Assembly (NCBI GenBank): GCA_034190945.1
Contig: CM067222.1
Coordinates: 31,857,829 to 31,921,828 of the forward strand
Direction: 5' to 3'
Source of the DNA: Octodonta nipae
Lineage: Eukaryota > Arthropoda > Insecta > Coleoptera > Chrysomelidae
Length of the DNA: 64,000 nucleotides
Shown one piece after another: positions 11,620 to 22,929 of this stretch. How positions within the stretch are numbered: position 1 is the first letter of the stretch; each line of letters begins with the position of its first letter. Below the pieces are notes generated by a model. The model had not been told where the DNA came from and did not search any database. It saw only the letters and a list, made by a program, of their open reading frames with translations. The translations under genes were made by a program, and so were the position numbers.

Positions 11620-13050
11620 GAGTTCTTTGACAAACTTTCATTTCATTATTCCACTCAACCAAATTATGCCATTCAATATTTCATGGCTTTTATGTAAAAT
11701 TAATTTTGCCTGACACCTTTTTTGTTTCGTATATAGTGTAGTCTTAGTAATATTAAGTTAAATTAAATTATTTCATTAAGGCCATATTTTTAAGCACCTT
11801 AGCATCCTTTTGTTGCAGTAAATGCAGTAATTCACTCTTAAACCGATAACAAGTTAACGCTAATATATTCCTGCAATACTTTTTAGCCTACTTATCTTAA
11901 CTTGTTGTCAAGTACCTGAGTAATGCATTTTTTGTCAATATATACCTACTTGTTAATAAGGCTTGCACATAAAAGTGAATTTTCCCATAGAAATTTTAAA
12001 AAACATATATAATTGTTTCCTAAAGCTTGTAGTGAACAATCATTTCGAATTATAATTACATTATTTGAGTTAATGAATGCGAACATCCTTTCCAAAATAT
12101 TTCACTCATTCAAATTGGCGTACATTTTAAATTACGATGAATGTTGAAAATTTAGGTCAAGTTCCAAAAATTCTGAATTTTATCTCAACAACATTTCAAT
12201 TTACTGCAATTTTCTGCATCAGCACAAAATGTTTTCTCAAAACAAGAACGAGATCCTGAATACATCGGTTCTTCCCACGAAACTGACAAAAATATTATGG
12301 AATTAACACGGTCAACGGCAGTATGCCTGTAAATTATTATTTCTGCATTGATAAAAATAGAATTAGGACAATATACTTACTCTTGAGAAAACAAAAATAA
12401 CTTGAATTTGTTATTCATGTTCAATTACTGTACACAGATGTAAATGTAAAATAATTACGATGTTTTTAAATTGAAACAAAACAACAGAAAAATATCGATA
12501 TATAGCGGGAAATAAACACTATGCACCAACCTGATAAAGATGTTAAAAAAATTAAACGCCACCCAAAGAATTCGTATTAGTTCGTGATTTATATTGTTCG
12601 CGGGACATGTTTTTGAATCCTTTACCGATTCCCGCCCTTTTATTCAGTCAGTTTTTACTTTTTTCTCATGTCATCTCGAATTCTTTCTCTCTAGCATAGG
12701 GATCCTGGTAAATCGTTAAGGTCGAAACAAAACACATTTAATAACGTAGTGATGTTTCGTAACGTTATAATAGAGACTTACACTAAACACTACTAATATT
12801 TTGTAAGTAAATATTTTCTGATTAACCTGGAGCAACCTCCAATTTTGATGAAAATGACTTTAGCTGCCAATTTATCTGATAATGCTTCTTTAATGGATTG
12901 CATTGAACAAAAGTTTGTAAACAACTCTTACATATCAAAGAAAAAAGAAGATGATAGCTAACTTCTACAGATTACCTAATATCATATTTTATTTTACATT
13001 CTAATCAGTAAGGCTTTCTAGAGTTTCTTGGTTCTATTCTATTTCCAATT
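11620..13050. other. No recognised gene
   Basis: AT-rich sequence; nothing recognised on either strand. Confidence 0.5.
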
Positions 13051-13178
13051 TACATGCTACATTCTCATCTATTTTTTGCTTGGGGCGCTGTTGACAATAT
13101 TAATGCTTCTATAAACTCAGCTATTAGTTTCCTACAATTTGAAATTTTCATTGAGTAAATCGCTGACGGTATTTGGCA

Positions 13179-13375
13179 GATCATTTTAAAATGGCTGCGG
13201 TTATACCAGTATATAAAGCAGGGGATAAATCAGCAGTTTGTAATTACACACACTGAAGTCTTTTGAAATCCTATTTAAAAAATTGGTATATACAAATATA
13301 ACAAATATTTTTTAAGGATTTCAACCTATTATCCCAGAATCAGTTTGGGTTTCCGTAAGGTTGGTTTCGCAGATG
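13179..13375 (+). pseudogene. Non-LTR retrotransposon reverse transcriptase fragment (jockey/CR1-like)
   Basis: The plus strand reads DHFKMAAVIPVYKAGDKSAV CNY, then after a deletion and frameshift SFEILFKKLVYTNI and (S)QFGF. These are RT blocks 1 to 2 of jockey/CR1-like LINEs (FPxxxKxAxVxPxxKxGdkxxxxNYRPISLLxxxSKxFEK ... NQFGF). The RPISLL block between them is deleted (near 13248). The catalytic YADD region is absent. It is directly followed by the microsatellite at 13472. Confidence 0.75.
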
Positions 13376-13471
13376 TATAGATACAGTGTTTTGGATCTTT
13401 TTCGCATTTAACGCCATCTCAAAAGCTCAGTTATCATCTTCATAAAGTTAAATGTCGAGCTCTACCAACTT

Positions 13472-13664
13472 TGACAGATAGCCAGATGGACGGATCGATA
13501 GATCGACAGATACACAAATAGACAGTTAGACAGATAGATAGATAGTCAGATAGATAACAGGCAGATAGACATATAAACAGACAGATAGACAGATAGACAG
13601 ATAGACAGATAGACAAATAGACAAATAGACAGATAGACAGATAGACAGATAGACAGGTAGTCTA
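13472..13664. repeat. GACA/GATA microsatellite
   Basis: About 190 bp of interspersed gaca and gata tetranucleotides, the regular core being gacagata units around 13570-13655, with decayed edges (cagatggacggatcgatag). Confidence 0.95.
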
Positions 13665-16250
13665 TAATTCTGTGGAAAAGTGAGATTTTGCTGCTTCAAC
13701 AATCGGTCCCCCGATTACAGAAAAATGTTCTAATCTAGCTACTAGACACCCACCAAAGGTAGCAAATCAGTTCCTACAGAAAGTTGTTGCATTTATTTGA
13801 TCTTTTGACAATGCTAGTCTGCTGTCTACTTTTTGTTCTGTTGTCTTGCCAAATGTCCTGCTCGTTATATTTCAGACATTTTGCTCTATGGAATAATTCC
13901 TATATCCAAAGTTGCAATATTTAAAGTGATATCCTGAGTGTCTACTAGTGGGTTGTACATTGTTTACCGTTCTCGATACATACTTATTTTTAGGTATATG
14001 TTAATACTTACTGCGTTAAGCTGAAGTATTAGTTGTTGGCAGTTCCTCTGAACTTTTGAAAATTAAGACAATAGCATTGTAGTTTATACAAGAGCTGCTG
14101 CATTAATTTCGTGATATGCCTATACTGTAGTTTTATATGTTGTAGCATGTAAAAATTGTAGCAGGTTATATCAGTAAAATAATCGGTACTGACCTTTATT
14201 ACAATTGACAGATGTATCAGGTTAGAACTAAAAACAATTCTTCTTCTATGGAATATCGTTTAATTGTTAGATCAGCCTAGTCTGTGATTTTCATGATGGG
14301 AGAAAATTTAATCAATGTTTGAAAGTTGGAAAATGAACCAATGGGCTGGAATTTTTTAAGAGGGTGAGTGAAGCTTCATTTTCAACTAAAACCATGTTTT
14401 AAATGGTTACGTTATGGAGTACAAATTATGGTTTGTGTCATGCATTCCTGATATAAAATTTGTAGAGTCAGTTGTAATTATTTCAAACATCAGATGACTA
14501 AATTAGATAATTAATTAAGATGGCATTGGTTTAGTTTGAAGATTTATTATTCTGAAATTTTAATGACATAGAAATAATCTGCAATTTTTGTTAATCTCTA
14601 TTTTCATTTTTCTTTAAATTATTATTTGTACTCTTTAATTGTATTTCTACATGATCCTATCAATTGATAAATTGAACTAAAATCAGGACATGTGTATTTG
14701 AAGGTATATATTACAGTAAATAAGTTCATACGCCTCTACATATAGCCGATGGGAGTTGAAGTACTTAACATTATATCCGTTTTGTTAGTTATAAGTTATG
14801 CTTCACATTTCAGTTTATTTAAACTGTCTGGTGCCCTTAAATAAATTTACTTTGGTTTCTATTACCTAACCCACTTCCCTTAATGTTCCCGACAAAGAGC
14901 TGTCTTTCGGCAACGTGAGCCAATCAAGGTAAGTAATATTATTTTTATTATATTTGAGGTCACAATGATGCATTTGACTTTAAATCTGATAATAAACAAA
15001 AGTGGCACAATTTGAATGTAATAAAAGAAATAAGGGTAATTCAAAAGAAACTGCGTGTAGCTTCGTCAGCAGTATTTGTATGATCTCAATACTTTTCGAT
15101 GAAAAGGCTTTATCAAAACAATTGTTTTCAGTGGAATTTATAATATTAAAATGAAACAAAAATTTTTTATTCTTGCTCAGTGAGGTAAGAGCAAAGTTTT
15201 TCTATCCCAGAGGATATAGCGAAAGCTTTAAAAACGCCATGATGCTTGCGACAATATCGGATTGGAATAAATATTATTATAACGACACTTAGCCAAAATA
15301 AAGACAAAGAATAGTTTTTCGATCGGTAAAATACCTAAAGCAATTTTTTCAGCCTTAATACTACACCTTTATTTTATCCTCAACAGTTTTCCTTAATGTG
15401 CATTCCTTATTCTCAAAGTGAATAAGGAAAAGGTGGCATATTTTTTAGCCATCAAAAATAATTTTCGATATTTGTCACAAATTTTGATATTGTATAAAAT
15501 AAATGGGATTTCGTTTTATTGAATAATAAAACTGTAGTGGTAATGAAAACGTTAACCTATATTTACGGCCTGGTGTATAAATATTACATCAAGGAAGAAA
15601 AATCTACAAATAATTATTCGAACTGTAAAAATACGTAACAGTAGCATAATAATTAAAATAAAATTATAATCAGTTAACAGTAGGTAGGTAAGTATCAATT
15701 ATCGAGCCAGCTTATTTAGTAACAAAGTAATGTTGTTCTAGGTCAGCGAAAATGGGATTAAAAGATCAAAAAATGTGTAGATAAATTGCATTTTTTTTGT
15801 TGGTCAATAAATTCCGTTAGGATATAATCTTCAGTTACAGTATCCAAAGTAACGACCCGCAATGTTAAAACCGTGAGTGCTTAATACGAGTAACTTGTTT
15901 CTTGCATATCGTATTATGATCAGTAGCACTAGAATATAATGTTTACTGATAAAAGGAAAACAAGTTGCGTACATAGTGGCTTTAAAAACACACATTAATA
16001 TATGTAAGTTTCAAGTGAATATAACAGAAATATTTGAGTTCGTTTATTCAGCGATATTATAACAATAAAAACGAAATGAAATGAATTTTTGAATGGAGTG
16101 AATGAACATATTTAAGATTGAAGCATTTTTGAATGCATGATTTTAGTTAAGTTTCTTTCAAAACATCCGAGGGAAAATGTCTTCAAAGCCCTGGCATAAA
16201 AAACTGTTTTATGACATAATTAAGGCACCAACAATTATTTGTAATTAAAT
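13665..16250. other. No recognised gene
   Basis: AT-rich. A good-looking splice donor (caatcaag/gtaagtaat) occurs at about 14930 after a short GC-richer stretch, but no exon can be defined. Nothing else recognised. Confidence 0.5.
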
Positions 16251-16257
16251 AAGAACA

Positions 16258-16920
16258 ACTTCAAATGAATCAAAATGAAAACAGTTTATTCAATAACTAT
16301 CTTGACATTTGAATTTGGAAATATATTTTTCTGATATTTGATATTTACTTTGACGTACAGGGATTTTGCCTATACTTTTCAGAATTGCTGGAAAATACTA
16401 TGCTTTGCCATATATTAAATGTATGGAATCACCTCTGAATCCACCGTAATATATTACCTATAATTTATAATTTAGTTTTAAAAAACTTCAATGAATCAAA
16501 ATATGTGATATCTTGACATTTTATTTGTGTATATTTACTTTACATTTACCGTTTTTTGCACATAGATATATTTCCGATTTTTTACGTTTGTAGACAAATA
16601 TGCGGAATAAATTCGGCATATACAAGTACCTTTGTATAATACAATTTAAAATATTCATATTATATCAGCCATTTTAGAGAAATCAGTGAAGATTGATTTC
16701 ACAGCAGTCCCTTAATAACGGTTTTTCCGATTTTGTGGAAAATGATAAATCTCACGTTATTGAAAATCTATGGTACCTTTCCGTAATACTTCCTAATACA
16801 ATACAGTTCAAATCATCAAAACAGCTTAAATATTTTTTGACTAATCGCGGAGCATACATAAAAACAGACGAATTGAGAAACTCCGCATTTTTTGGAAGTC
16901 GGTTAAGAAGCCAATTCTTA
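16258..16920. mobile_element. Small repeat family ending in ggaagtcggtta, copy 1 (with partial second start)
   Basis: Sequence from cttcaaatgaatcaaaatga (16259) and again from cttcaatgaatcaaaatatg (16486) to ttttggaagtcggttaag (about 16905-16918) is homologous to 59531-60025. Shared landmarks are cttgacatttt, tttaccgttttttgcacata, aatacaatttaaaatattca, aaatctcacgtta and tttaaatcatca. The start and end carry the inverted motif AAC(C/T)GACTTC. No protein is encoded; the open frame at 16693-16932 belongs to this repeat. Confidence 0.7.
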
Positions 16921-16939
16921 GAAAGTAACTAGAGACAAG

Positions 16940-18520
16940 GGTTGAAACATAGTCATCAAGTAGCTCGAAAATCTCCTCTTCTTTTAGCATACTCTGCTGA
17001 AGATGGGTTTGAATACTTATGAAAGATTTATAACTTGAAATCCTTTAAAATGTTACTGTTTTTGATACCCTGCTAATTTTCACGTTATTTTATTGTACTC
17101 ATATAAAGAAAAGAACATGTTTATAAAAGTATTGAGAGCCAGACAACGTTTGAAGCAGCACAGTAAAATCAAAAAAATTCAAAATGGCATTATATAAGAA
17201 CGATTTAAAATATGTAAATGCTAACATTTAAGCCTGTGTAGAATTTTTAACCAGATAATGCAACTATGACCTATTAATTCGTACATTAGTTTATTTTTCT
17301 AGAATTATTCGACATATTGGCAGAATTTGTAAACCTATTTCTAACCCTATATTAAATCTTGAAAATGTTTCTTCTCCACCTATAATAGATGAGAAAATTT
17401 TGTCAAATGATCATTCTTAAGGGATCTGAGTTAGAATTTGAAAACCACAATGAGAGCTCTTAACAATAGATAAACACGAATCACAGTGTCGACTACTGTT
17501 TCCAAAAACATAAAGTATCGAAATCTACCAAACAAAACCAAGCAAATTTTGAAGAGAGTTCAGTTAACTGTTGCAATTTTTAGCAGATATCTGAAGCAAT
17601 GGAAACGATTGGTGAATTGTTTGAGTAAAAGCATCTTCATCTTATACTTCTGAATAATCTTAGACTTTCAGTTCCAAAACAATATTATTAATTTTTTCCT
17701 CATTACTACATTCCTGCTATTATCCTATAATGTTCCCCATATAGCAGTCCTTTTTTCATCACATCATCGCATTGATCACTCACGATTATTAAGACCTAAT
17801 TATAACGATATATAAATTTTGAGCAGAATTCCAGTTTTGAAGTAAAACTCTTATGCGACATTCTGTAGAGTGAATTTTAATTTTACAAGGCCTCATACTT
17901 TTCTTGGGATAACTTATATACCGGTTTAGTGACACATTTTTCAGAAAAAAAACAGCTGAACATCGTTGTCGAAGTTCACTTAACTCATGTATTTTAAATA
18001 GGACCCTGTACTCCGTACATACCCTTTAGCTGACATTTCGATGAGCTCCTTTTAATGATTATATCACGACTGTCTAAATTTTGTTCTGACGTAGTCAATA
18101 AAGTTTTTATTAGATTGCTTAGTAAATCTACCGATAGCCTATGTATTTCAATAGTTTTAATTAAATTTTGAAAACCTTGAACGTACCAAATTATGTCACA
18201 TTATTAATGAAATTGCCAAAAATAGAACATAGTAGTTAATATTTTTTAAAAACAGGAGTAAAAGATTTAGTTATTACCTACAGAAAAATGTCTAAAGTAT
18301 TGTTACCGTCTGTTCCATTTTACTGAAAATTTCGAATTTGCACTTTTCTACTACTACTTACAACTAATCGTTAATGAGTGAAATTAAATAAAATATTCTG
18401 TCATATGTTTTATGCGTTGACAACCTTGTTCTTTGCATAAAATAATTGTAATAAAAGGATTGCAGATGATCCACTGAGATTTTATTAATAACTAACTGGG
18501 ACTTCTAAATTTTCTAGTTA
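16940..18520. other. No recognised gene
   Basis: AT-rich sequence; nothing recognised. Confidence 0.5.
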
Positions 18521-18529
18521 TGATCGAGG

Positions 18530-18790
18530 AGAAATGAATAGGTTTTTACGATATTCGAATATTAAGAAATCCAGTGAATTCAAGTCAGGTGACCTTGTAA
18601 ATATATTCCCAACTAATGTTTCCTAATTTCCCTAAAGGTTATCAACAAAATTTTCTATGGGCAGAACATCCAAATACATTTATCCAATTAATGGTTTATG
18701 AAAAAATCATTAGAACAATGATGTTGAATCCCACTAGGTTCAACCAAACGTGCACACCAAAACAGTTGCAATAATTAAGTCGGTTGAAAA
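18530..18790 (-). pseudogene. mariner-like (IS630/Tc1/mariner) transposase relic
   Basis: Minus-strand frames read FFHKPLIG, MYLDVLPIENFVDNL and then FTRSPDLNSLDFLIFEYRK. The last is the PPRSPDLxPLDFFLWGxLK block holding the third catalytic residue. Stops and frameshifts are frequent. It belongs to the same broad group as the relics at 11243 and 61610. The relic ends about 330 bp upstream of the inverted repeat around the H3 gene, and nothing shows that the two are linked. Confidence 0.65.
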
Positions 18791-19098
18791 TCTGATGGTA
18801 GCGAATTTAATACTTAAATGATTTAAATTCGTGTTTTTTAGAATATGTTCGACTTTTTCAAAGAGTTGCAGTGTGGAGCTAATAGACTAAAATCGGTACT
18901 ATCATATACAACTTAGCTAAAACATTTGTTTAAAATTCCCCGCGTACTATGAAATGTTTATAGTCATTAGCATAGTTATAAGTATGTTAATATTTCAAAC
19001 GTTCAACCACCCAAGCGAAAACATCCATATGAAGGATTGCCACAATTTGGAAAGCGTTCTGGGTACCTACAATCTCCGTAAATAAGGACCATCTCGAC

Positions 19099-19141
19099 TT
19101 ATTTATTGAATAAATCATAATTTAATGTCTAAGTGCTTCTT
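19099..19141 (+). promoter_or_regulatory. Putative H3 promoter and 5' leader start
   Basis: An AT-rich TATA-like stretch (tatttattgaataaat, 19100-19115) lies about 100 bp before the H3 start codon. A start site near 19130 would be about 25-30 bp downstream and would place the left arm of the flanking inverted repeat at the very 5' end of the mRNA. This is inference from spacing only. Confidence 0.3.
19124..19140 (+). repeat. Left arm of 17-bp inverted repeat bracketing H3
   Basis: aatgtctaagtgcttct is the exact reverse complement of 19696-19712; allowing one mismatch at each side, the match extends to about 20 of 22 bp. Confidence 0.95.
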
Positions 19142-19211
19142 GTGTGTTAGTGTGAACGTCGTCGTCGTGGTGCTGTCGCATACTTTGCATTAATTTCGTT
19201 ATCATATTGAA

Positions 19212-19622
19212 ATGGCCCGTACAAAGCAAACCGCTCGAAAATCGACTCGTGGTAAAGCACCTAGAAAACAATTAGCAACAAAGGCAGCACGTAAAAGTGC
19301 GCCCGCTACAGGTGGTGTTAAAAAACCACATCGTTATAGACCCGGCACAGTAGCTCTTCGTGAAATTCGTCGCTACCAAAAAAGCACCGAATTGTTGATC
19401 AGAAAACTGCCATTCCAACGTCTTGTTAGGGAATTCGCCCAGGATTTCAAGACCGACTTAAGATTTCAGAGCTCAGCAGTAATGGCTTTGCAAGAAGCTA
19501 GCGAGGCTTATCTGGTTGGTCTTTTCGAAGATGCCAATTTGTGTGCTATCCACGCGAAACGTGTAACCATCATGCCGAAGGACATACAGTTTGCAAGACG
19601 TATACGTGGTGAACGCGCTTAA
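19212..19622 (+). CDS. Histone H3 (replication-dependent type), divergent orphan copy
   Basis: The frame encodes a full-length 136-residue histone H3, the core histone that pairs with H4 at the nucleosome centre. It starts MARTKQTARKS and ends IRGERA, with the N-terminal tail, the alpha-N helix and the three-helix histone fold complete, and no intron. A31, S87, V89 and M90 mark the replication-dependent H3 type, not H3.3. It differs from the near-invariant animal sequence at four places, each one nucleotide away from the usual codon: G12R in the tail next to S10/K14, I74F, T107A and L126F in the fold. The modified lysines K4, K9, K14, K18, K23, K27, K36, K56 and K79 are kept. No other histone gene is nearby, and no consensus histone stem-loop follows. 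It may be an orphan or retroposed copy, expressed or recently silenced; the intact frame argues against great age. Confidence 0.97.
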   Translation: MARTKQTARKSTRGKAPRKQLATKAARKSAPATGGVKKPHRYRPGTVALREIRRYQKSTELLIRKLPFQRLVREFAQDFKTDLRFQSSAVMALQEASEAYLVGLFEDANLCAIHAKRVTIMPKDIQFARRIRGERA

Positions 19623-19641
19623 AAAAATCTATAATTACACT

Positions 19642-19673
19642 AAGAAAATTGCTGTATATACAGCAATTTTCTT
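19642..19673. terminator. Perfect 32-bp palindrome in the H3 3' region
   Basis: Nineteen bases after the stop codon, aagaaaattgctgtat is followed immediately by its exact reverse complement. It would form a stable hairpin in the mRNA at the place where replication-dependent histone mRNAs carry the short stem-loop bound by SLBP. The canonical loop element (GGYYYTYHTHARRRCC) is not present here or in the next few hundred bases. A role in 3' processing is inference; type chosen as the nearest category. Confidence 0.55.
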
Positions 19674-19695
19674 TAAACTGTGGTGTTATTTCCCG

Positions 19696-19712
19696 AGAAG
19701 CACTTAGACATT
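19696..19712 (-). repeat. Right arm of 17-bp inverted repeat bracketing H3
   Basis: agaagcacttagacatt, exact reverse complement of 19124-19140. The two arms enclose 555 bp containing only the H3 gene and its short flanks. Confidence 0.95.
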
Positions 19713-19804
19713 GAAAAATATGCCACAAGTATCATTCATAAAACAAATCATAATTTAACTATTTACCAAGAGCATGGTAGAGATTAATAATAATTAAATA
19801 TAAA

Positions 19805-20310
19805 CCAGAAAATAACAACTACAAGCTGTACTGGGACCGCACGATACTGACCGATCGGACTGTTGCTCACAATAGGCCAGATATAGTTTTGGTAGATAAA
19901 GTCTCTCGGAAAACAACTTTACTCGACATAGCAATTCCTAACAACAATAATATAAATATCAAGCAGGCTGAGAAAATAACCAGGTATAGAGATTTGGAAT
20001 TTCAAATAAAGACTCAGTGAGACATGAACAACCCACGAACTGTACCAATTGGTATGACAACGACAGGACTAGTCCCAAAACATCTATTAAACAATTTAAA
20101 ATACCTCGGTCTGGACGAACATCTTTACAAACAAATGCAAAAAGCCGTCCTGTTAGGAACAGTTTGGACGGTCAGGGAATTCATGGGAAACTGCCGCCAC
20201 GAATCCAACCACGGGCCTGAAAATCTGGGGTTTAGTGAATTTTCCCCTAAAGGCGTGCCTTAGAGGGAGTGTGATGCCATACATTGTATGGTCAAGTCGG
20301 GATAATTACA
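19805..20310 (+). pseudogene. LINE ORF2 C-terminal fragment and 3' tail
   Basis: The frame reads NNYKLYWDRTILTDRTVAHN, RPDIVLVDKVSRKTTLLDIA, IPNNNNINIKQAEKITRYRD and, after one stop, MNNPRTVPIGMTTTGLVPKH and YKQMQKAVLLGTVWTVREFM. This is the domain after the reverse transcriptase in a group of insect non-LTR elements. The only in-frame stop before the natural end (TAG at 20261) is TGA at 20018-20020, where the family has Trp (QWxM), so TGG probably became TGA. The tail gccttagagggagtgtg ... tggtcaagtcggg is shared with the copy at 4150-4495. It is 5'-truncated, as usual for LINEs, and lies about 90 bp downstream of the H3 inverted repeat. Confidence 0.8.
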
Positions 20311-20319
20311 AATATTAAG

Positions 20320-22430
20320 TATTACAAAAATACAAAGAACTAACAACTCTTCATTACTAGTGACGGCTACCAATTTTTCTTTATACATAAGCCTACATAG
20401 AACTTCTTGTCAGTTTCTAAGTAGTACTAGGCGGTCAACACATACCCAGAATCTCATTAGTGTTTTCTTTTGCTTTTATTCATTAATAAGTATTTGTTAA
20501 TAATTGAAAAGTGAATATTCAAAATTTCTGATTTTTTGGTAAAATAAACCAGAAAAGAAAATGTTTCCAGTTATTAAAATTTTTCGAATTTAAATTAAAA
20601 TTTGTGAAACATCTTAGTTTTATTGGTCAATTTTTTAAGAAAACCATTATACTGACTTTGACAAAAATGTATTCTTGGTCGCCCTGTTTAAATTCTAGCA
20701 AATATTGTTAATTTTCTATGGGGTCTAAACACATTTTTATACTAAATATAATCAATCGTCTTTACACACCGAAACAAATCAAAATACGATCCTCTACAAA
20801 AATGTTTACTTGAACGGTGATTCACAGTCGATGACATGTTGGCTACATTTCTATCTATACTTAACTGAAATCCTCCTATACGTCAGCCTTTTTTATACCA
20901 TCATAGTTTATTCTCGATCTTTTCCGTCTAATTCTGGTCTGCCAACGTGTATAATTTCTTTTAGGAAATTCTCTATATTTTTTTTATACCAGCAATTGTA
21001 TGTTCGGGGAACACCTCTTCTTGTAGGCAGGTTTATTCCAATGGTTTTTACTTTTAGTTTATTTGTTCACAAATTAGTTTTTATTGACGATGATTAATTT
21101 CTAGAAGAGTTTCAATTTTGGCAGCGCAAAATAAAATTTAATAACAATATCAAAAAAAATTAAGCTCTATCTAAATCTCAAACAAAATGTAAAAGGTTTA
21201 AAATACTTTGATTAACTTCCGGAAAAACCGGAAACGATCCTTTACACACATTGCACAGCTTAAACTAAAATTTCAAATTTCTAATTTTCAAAATACGCGA
21301 AGAAGAGATTGTGAAATGAGATCATTGTTGCCCGGTGTACACCAACATTCGGATACAACAAAATTGGTGCACTTAAATTATGGTCTAGATTTTCTTCCTG
21401 CTTCTTCACAGACTTGACAAAATGTACCTTATATGAACGACTGGCCTTAAGATTTATTTGCAATACATTTTGTTAAAATAATGTTATTACGATACTATAC
21501 ATTATTTATCAGCCATTAGTGTGTTACTGATACCATCACATTAATATTTTAAAACGAGATCTGACAAAATGGTCACATGTGGAGAGATTATTGCGGCTTA
21601 CCCTGTAAGTATATCTCCGTTCTTAAAAGTAGCAACAGAACGATATAAAACATACACGCGCTATTAATTCTACCGAACCGACACGCTTCTTACCCAGCTA
21701 TAATTTCCTTTTCTGTATAATTAAACGTTAATAGTAAGTTAAAGTTATGAAATCCATTGTATTATTTCACAAAATTTCATCACTGTATGATAATGAGGTT
21801 TGCCACAAGAACTGAAAACTACTTTAATTGACCGGATTTTATAAATCTGTTTAGAAAAGATTTTTGAATATCTTAAATATTCATTATTTCACTGAATATT
21901 GCAAATCTTTAATAGACCCATCTCTATTGTCATGACACATGATATTTATTACAAGACAATACTGACTTTCACTGGGATTAACTTTCACTGGAAAATTGTT
22001 ATTAATTAATGTTTTCCACTAGATAATTGTGTATTTCTTTTAACTAATTCTTTAAAGCACAAGTTTTTTCTGTGACTTAATGTGGTATTTTTTTACTATT
22101 ATTAACTTCACCACAGAAAGTATTCGAAAAAGTTTCAATATAAAAATTTCTCAAGTGACTTGATAACATGACAGTATAATGTGCACAGAATGAAATTTAT
22201 AATTTTTTCATTCGATATCTTTGGATTAATAACTTAAATGGGTAATATTTTTCACTGCTGAAGATTTTAGATAAATGTTACAGGTTATTACTAAGATACA
22301 TGAGTAGATAAAATTAAGGGATTTTTTATTTTTTTATGAATATACAATCTTTTACCATCATCTTCTACGGTCAAGATAAACCCCCAGGTTAAAAAGTATG
22401 GCAAGTTAAATAGTTATCCTGTAAAGCCTG
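20320..22430. other. No recognised gene
   Basis: AT-rich sequence with short random-looking open frames only. Confidence 0.5.
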
Positions 22431-22439
22431 GAATACACG

Positions 22440-22535
22440 TTGGCCGAGCGTCGCCGAGTGAACGCCAATACCAAGGTGTAGACAGTATATTTGCATTATC
22501 TTGCCGTCGCTCGGTGTCGCTCGCCTACTTGACCG
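22440..22535. repeat. GC-rich inverted-repeat fragment
   Basis: In otherwise AT-rich DNA, ggccgagcgtcgccgagtg (22442-22460) is roughly inverted at gccgtcgctcggtgtcgctc (22503-22522). It is probably the terminal part of a DNA transposon or a short foldback; no counterpart end was found. Confidence 0.4.
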
Positions 22536-22559
22536 AGGTAAGTCAACCGCCAATTTGAC

Positions 22560-22900
22560 ATTTCTAATATTTTTAACATTTTGAAAATTTTTAAATATTT
22601 TATATATTTAAGACGTTTTTGTTAACACTTAAATTAAGTGTTTTGTGACCTGAATTGGGCAATTATTATATTTTTGCAATGTCTTTGCTATTTGAGACTT
22701 TTTTTATGATTTTGACGCATTAAGTTATATTTTAACATTTTTGATATTTTTACGCTATTTTGGCATTTTCAATGTTTTAGGAAATTTTAGCCTTTCTGGT
22801 AACTTATGTCTTTTTGATATTTTTACATTTTTAATTTTCTTACATTTTAGCATTTCATATTTTACAAATGTTTGCGTCAAGAAATTTTTTCCCGTTTCTT
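22560..22900 (-). repeat. Diverged low-complexity repeat of TGACATTTTT-like units
   Basis: Irregular short units such as tttttgatatttttac, tttttaacattttg and ttttggcattttcaatg recur throughout. On the minus strand they read like the AAAAATGTCAAAAATG units at 42310-42780, so both are probably decayed copies of one minisatellite-like sequence. Confidence 0.5.
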
Positions 22901-22929
22901 TTCATTTTAGAAATTCAGTTTCGACATGA

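Noticed and set aside
13472..13664. CRISPR-like regular repetition
   Set aside because: It is a plain GACA/GATA microsatellite with no spacers.
14880..14945. Strong splice donor after a short GC-richer stretch
   Set aside because: No acceptor or open exon of reasonable size can be paired with it; isolated donor-like sequences are frequent.
16693..16932. 79-codon open frame
   Set aside because: Lies in a dispersed non-coding repeat; the homologous copy at 59531-60025 has stops in this frame.
19100..19760. A complete histone cluster unit
   Set aside because: Neither flank of H3 contains H4, H2A, H2B or H1 sequence; upstream is a transposase relic and downstream a LINE fragment.
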